The notes beneath the pieces are model-generated. The model saw only the letters and a program-made list of their open reading frames with translations, had not been told where the DNA came from and did no database searches. Both the position numbers and the translations under genes were made by a program. A stretch of 64,000 nucleotides of DNA from JAYPUA01 sp038133845 (GTDB lineage: Bacteria; SAR324; NAC60-12), in NCBI GenBank assembly GCA_038133845.1, contig JAYPUA010000012.1, forward strand, positions 1 to 64,000. The letters are read 5' to 3'. This document shows, piece by piece, positions 60,586 through 64,000 of the stretch (positions within the stretch are counted from its first letter, which is position 1; every line of letters starts with the position of its first letter).

Positions 60586-61920
60586 ATGACAGACCACACC
60601 CAGAACCTCACCCGTAGAAATCTCATCAAGGCAGGGACCGCTGCCTCGGTTGTTGCAGGGTTCCCAACGATCCTCGTAGCCGGAAGCCACAGCTTCCGCA
60701 ACGACCCGGGGAGCAAGCCGAACGTGGTGTTCGGCTTCAATGTTCCTCAGACCGGGGCTTATGCCGACGAGGGCGCTGATGAGTTGCGTGCCTACAAACT
60801 GGCCGTCAAGCACATCAACGGAGAGGGCAAGGACAATGGTATGTTGAGCACCCTGAAACCTCTGGCGCTCAAGGGCAACGGGGTTTTGGGCAAGAAAGTC
60901 ACCTATGTCACAGGAGACACCCAGACCAAGTCCGATGCGGCACGTGCCTCGGCACGGAAGATGATCGAGTCCGATGGTGCCATCATGATCACTGGAGGAT
61001 CCTCCTCGGGTGTGGCGGTCGCGGTTCAGGGCCTGTGCAACGAGAACAAGGTCATGTTCATGGCAGGACTGACCCACTCCAACGACACCACCGGCAAGGA
61101 CAAGAAGCGCTACGGCTTCCGGCACTTCTTCAATGCCTACATGTCCGGAGCTGCACTGGGACCGGTCCTTGAGGAAGAGTATGGGAATGACCGGGTGGCT
61201 TATCACCTGACCGCAGACTACACCTGGGGCTGGACCCAGGAAGAGTCGATCAAGAACGCCACCGAGGCACTGGGTTGGAAGACGGCAAAAGCCGTGCGTA
61301 CCCCTCTGGGAGCCGGCGACTTCTCGCAGTACATCACTCCGGTCCTCAACTCCGGCGCAGACGTCCTGATCCTCAACCACTACGGCAAGGACATGGTGAA
61401 CTCCCTCAGCCAGGCGGTGCAGTTTGGCCTGCGGGACAAGATGGTCAACGGCAAGCAGTTCCAGATCGTGGTGCCGCTGTTCTCTCGCCTGATGGCTCAA
61501 GGTGCGGGTCCGAACATCAAAGGCATTCTGGGGTCGACCAACTGGAACTGGAAGTTGAATGACGCAGCCTCCCAGGCATTCGTCAAGTCTTTCGGCCAAG
61601 AGTACGGGTTCCCGCCCTCCCAGGCCGCCCACACCTGCTACTGCCAGGCGATCCTCTACGCCAACGCCTGTGAAATGGCGGGCACCTTCAACCCCAAGGG
61701 CGTGATCCCGGCTCTGGAAGGGTTCAGCTTTGACGGAATGGGCAACGGTCCGACCGAGTACCGCGCAGCGGACCACCAGTGCATGAAGAGCGCTCTGGTG
61801 GTGCGAGGAAACATGAACCCGACCAGCCAGTTCGACCTGCTGGAAGTGGTGAAGGTGGTGCCTCGTGAGAAGTTGGAGTACGACCCCGCCATCTTCGGTG
61901 GTGAACTCGGACCCATCTGA
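60586..61920 (+). CDS. Tat-exported substrate-binding protein of branched-chain-type ABC transporter
   Basis: 444 residues with AGGAG 9 bases upstream. A twin-arginine signal (LTRRNLIKAGTAASVVAGFP) shows folding before export. The rest is a LivJ/urea-type periplasmic binding protein: FGFNVPQTGAYADEGADELRAYKLAVKHIN, VTGDTQTKSDAARASARKMI, TGGSSSGVAVAVQGLCNE. The substrate may be a branched-chain or other amino acid, amide or urea. It heads a cluster with livH- and livM-type permeases, separated by a hairpin. Confidence 0.88.
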   Translation: MTDHTQNLTRRNLIKAGTAASVVAGFPTILVAGSHSFRNDPGSKPNVVFGFNVPQTGAYADEGADELRAYKLAVKHINGEGKDNGMLSTLKPLALKGNGVLGKKVTYVTGDTQTKSDAARASARKMIESDGAIMITGGSSSGVAVAVQGLCNENKVMFMAGLTHSNDTTGKDKKRYGFRHFFNAYMSGAALGPVLEEEYGNDRVAYHLTADYTWGWTQEESIKNATEALGWKTAKAVRTPLGAGDFSQYITPVLNSGADVLILNHYGKDMVNSLSQAVQFGLRDKMVNGKQFQIVVPLFSRLMAQGAGPNIKGILGSTNWNWKLNDAASQAFVKSFGQEYGFPPSQAAHTCYCQAILYANACEMAGTFNPKGVIPALEGFSFDGMGNGPTEYRAADHQCMKSALVVRGNMNPTSQFDLLEVVKVVPREKLEYDPAIFGGELGPI

Positions 61921-61944
61921 TTCGGGTTTACCGTTTTGAGCTCA

Positions 61945-61976
61945 GGCTGCCTCACTCAAGCTGAGGCAGCCTTTCT
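61945..61976 (+). terminator. Intra-operon hairpin terminator/attenuator
   Basis: GGCTGCCTCA / TGAGGCAGCC form a perfect 10-bp stem with a CTCAAGC loop, followed by TTTCT. It lies 24 bases after the binding-protein stop and would lower read-through into the permease genes, a common arrangement for keeping binding protein in excess. Confidence 0.65.
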
Positions 61977-62018
61977 CGGCTTTGCCGAATCCCCCCTGAC
62001 CTTCTCCCACAAGCTCAA

Positions 62019-63038
62019 ATGGAAGCCATTTTGCTGCAGATCCTCAACGGTCTGGACAAAGGGGGTGCCTACGCGCTGATTGCGCTGGGTCTCACCTTGG
62101 TCTTTGGCACGCTTGGGGTCGTCAACTTCGCCCATGGGGCGCTGTTCATGCTTGGGGCCTTCTGTGCCGTTTCGGTACAAAAGCTGCTCACGCTCTCGAT
62201 GAAAATCAAGGATGAAAGCGTCACCTTCTTCGAAGCCTTCAAGGAAGTCCCTTACCTGGAGGTCTGGTTTGGAGAGACGGGTAAAGCCATCATTGACCTC
62301 GCGGTTCCGATCTCCCTGCTCGTCTCCATCCCCGTGATGCTCCTCATCGGCCTGGTGATGGAGCGGGGGCTGGTCCAATTCTTCTACAAGCGAACTCACG
62401 CAGAACAGATCCTGGTCACCTTCGGCTTGGCGATTGTGATTCAGGAGATCGTCAAGGCCTTCTACGGCGCCAATCCCATCCCGACTCCGGCACCGGCCGT
62501 AGTGCAGGGAAGCGCCGACGTCGGTGCCTGGGTGGGAATCGCCGAGAACGTCGTGGTCTATCCTTGGTGGCGCCTCGTCTACTTGCTCTTTGCCCTGCTG
62601 GTGGTCTGGGCCGTGTTTGCCTTCCTGAACTACACCACCTACGGGATGGTGGTCCGGGCAGGAATGCAGGACCGGGAGACCGTTGGGCTGCTGGGAATCA
62701 ACATTGAGCGCCGCTTTACGATTGTCTTCGGAATCGCCGCGATTGTCGCCGGGTTGGCCGGGGTGATGTATGTCCCGATCTTGCCTCCGGACTATCACAT
62801 GGGCATGGACTTTCTGGTACTCTCCTTTGTCGTGGTCGTGGTCGGGGGGATGGGCTCCTTGGAAGGGGCGGTCGCCGCGGGTTTCCTGCTGGGCATCCTC
62901 CAGTCATTTGCCTCCATGAATGAGATCAAGGGGATTCTCCCGGGAATCGACCAGATCATCATCTATCTCGTTGCCGTGATCATCTTGCTGGTCCGTCCCC
63001 GAGGTCTACTGGGACGCAAAGGAGTGATGGAGGGATGA
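62019..63038 (+). CDS. livH: Branched-chain-type ABC transporter permease LivH
   Basis: 339 residues, about eight membrane segments. LivH features are QILNGLDKGGAYALIALGLTLVFGTLGVVNFAHGALFMLGAF, FYKRTHAEQILVTFGLAIVIQE, MVVRAGMQDRETVGLLGINI and FGIAAIVAGLAGVMYVPILPP, in parts, followed by GGMGSLEGAVAAGFLLGI. It pairs with LivM in the inner membrane. A 45-residue loop (SMKIKDESVTFFEAFKEV) is an insertion relative to short LivH. Confidence 0.9.
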   Translation: MEAILLQILNGLDKGGAYALIALGLTLVFGTLGVVNFAHGALFMLGAFCAVSVQKLLTLSMKIKDESVTFFEAFKEVPYLEVWFGETGKAIIDLAVPISLLVSIPVMLLIGLVMERGLVQFFYKRTHAEQILVTFGLAIVIQEIVKAFYGANPIPTPAPAVVQGSADVGAWVGIAENVVVYPWWRLVYLLFALLVVWAVFAFLNYTTYGMVVRAGMQDRETVGLLGINIERRFTIVFGIAAIVAGLAGVMYVPILPPDYHMGMDFLVLSFVVVVVGGMGSLEGAVAAGFLLGILQSFASMNEIKGILPGIDQIIIYLVAVIILLVRPRGLLGRKGVMEG

Positions 63039-63039
63039 G

Positions 63040-64000
63040 ATGAAGAATCAAAACGAACTCAAGACAATGGGGATTTTCTCGCTGGTCGTTCTGGCCATGC
63101 CGCTGTGGTTGATCCCCTTTGGAGCCGCTTACCCAGCGCTCCTGCAGAAGTTTGCCATCTATGGCCTGTTCGCCGTCGGCTTCAACCTGCTCTTTGGACT
63201 CACCGGCTACCTGTCGTTCGGTCACGCGGCGTTCCTGGGCATCGGCTCCTATGCCGCAGTCTGGTCCTTCAAGCTGCTGACCATGAACGTTCTCCCGGCC
63301 GTGGTCTTCGCCATGATCTCCTCTGCTGCGTTTGCCGCGGTAATTGGCTTCGTCAGCCTGCGCCGGACCGGGATCTACTTCTCGATCCTCACGCTGGCCT
63401 TTGCCCAGATGTCGTACAACCTGGCCTATTCGGTGCTGACACCAATCACCAACGGAGAGACCGGACTGCAACTCACGTTGAGTGATCCTCGTATTCTGGA
63501 CGGGGTCGCGGCAGAGTCTGCGGGGCTACCCTCCACAACACTCTTTGGGATCTCCATGAGCGGAATGGGGGGGTTCTACTTCTGCGCGGTAGTCCTCATC
63601 CTTGGATTCTACGTGGCTCTGCGTCTGACGAACTCTCCGTTTGGTCTGGCGCTGAAGGCCATCAAGTCGAACCAGGTCCGGATGAGCTACACGGGCTTCA
63701 ACACGCGTCCGTACATGCTGACCGTGTTCATCATCTCCGGAACCTATGCCGGGCTGGCAGGGGCGCTCTTGGCGGTGACGGACCCTCTAGCTGGGGCGGA
63801 GCGGATGCAGTGGACGGCCTCCGGGGAGGTGGTGCTGATGACCATCCTTGGAGGAGTCGGAACGCTCTTCGGCCCCTTGCTTGGAGCCGGGCTGATCAAG
63901 TACTTCGAGAACATCTTCTCTGCCATCAACGAGTCCATGCTGCTGAGCATGCTGGACTTCCTCCCGGAGTTTCTGGCGCACTGGGTGGCCATGCTGCTGG
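63040..64000 (+). CDS. livM: Branched-chain-type ABC transporter permease LivM, 3' truncated by window
   Basis: 320 residues are visible and the frame is still open at the window end. The ATG lies one base after the livH stop, with AGGGATGAG upstream. LivM features are YGLFAVGFNLLFGLTGYLSFGHAAFLGIG, RTGIYFSILTLAFAQM, FGLALKAIKSNQVRMSYTGFN, SGTYAGLAGALLA and GGVGTLFGPLLGAGLIKY. The ATPases LivG and LivF are expected downstream. Confidence 0.9.
   Translation, partial: MKNQNELKTMGIFSLVVLAMPLWLIPFGAAYPALLQKFAIYGLFAVGFNLLFGLTGYLSFGHAAFLGIGSYAAVWSFKLLTMNVLPAVVFAMISSAAFAAVIGFVSLRRTGIYFSILTLAFAQMSYNLAYSVLTPITNGETGLQLTLSDPRILDGVAAESAGLPSTTLFGISMSGMGGFYFCAVVLILGFYVALRLTNSPFGLALKAIKSNQVRMSYTGFNTRPYMLTVFIISGTYAGLAGALLAVTDPLAGAERMQWTASGEVVLMTILGGVGTLFGPLLGAGLIKYFENIFSAINESMLLSMLDFLPEFLAHWVAMLL

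Overview
The window reads as a scaffold from a Gram-negative, flagellated bacterium of moderately high GC (about 60% by eye). The outer-membrane machinery (LptD, an Omp85/BamA-type barrel, a lipid A-type acyltransferase), a C-terminal flagellin fragment, SelA (selenocysteine synthesis), a one-chain pyruvate:ferredoxin oxidoreductase and the PhoB/PhoR pair suggest a deltaproteobacterium-like or SAR324-like lineage. That placement is inference from gene content, not a phylogeny. A 100-base run of N at 20080-20179 marks a scaffold gap. The content is almost entirely chromosomal housekeeping. I see no prophage, transposase, CRISPR array or obvious genomic island.

Layout. 1-3463: end of flagellin facing a large secreted FG-GAP/VCBS repeat protein. 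3856-6703: SDR dehydrogenase, D-serine dehydratase-like PLP enzyme and CutC. 6695-11477 (minus strand): metK-ptsH-aroE-LysE cluster, preceded by a SUMF1-type lipoprotein-like or periplasmic protein and a small conserved hypothetical. 11959-17834: nifJ, a dihydroorotate-dehydrogenase-like partner and an MFS exporter whose N-terminus is out of frame. 18002-20068: MORN-repeat protein and UgpE. 20239-26169: Omp85-like barrel, GGCT-like protein, rsmA, a degenerate S41-protease-like secreted protein, an alpha/beta hydrolase and a hypothetical. 26166-27018: two secreted hypotheticals whose 5' ends overlap head to head. 27056-33445: mnmA, aroK, xseB, RNase E/G, selA and a TPR protein. 34014-35566: hisI and a double-hotdog thioesterase. 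36093-38958: phoB, phoR and a universal stress protein. 39005-43834: paaK, a small outer-membrane protein and lptD. 43910-45460: an isolated nuoM. 45506-52303 (minus strand): a membrane hypothetical, pcm, proB, a lipid A acyltransferase with a long N-terminal extension, tRNA-Ser(UGA), alr and a hypothetical. 52424-60293: slt, rfbB, a glycine-rich membrane protein, an SDR, a CDGSH protein with a small partner, rpoD and tsaD. 60586-64000: a branched-chain-amino-acid-type ABC transporter (Tat-exported binding protein, LivH, partial LivM).

Many neighbours overlap by 4 bases (ATGA, GTGA or TTGA), so translational coupling looks common here. The signals I consider most worth checking are the very high density of the palindrome TCCGGA across the window, an RNase E/G without the usual zinc-link cysteines, the head-to-head overlap of two signal-peptide-encoding genes, helically phased A-tracts behind the tRNA-Ser promoter, and an apparent one-base frameshift at a G-run in the MFS gene. 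I did not find a clearly new multi-gene system.
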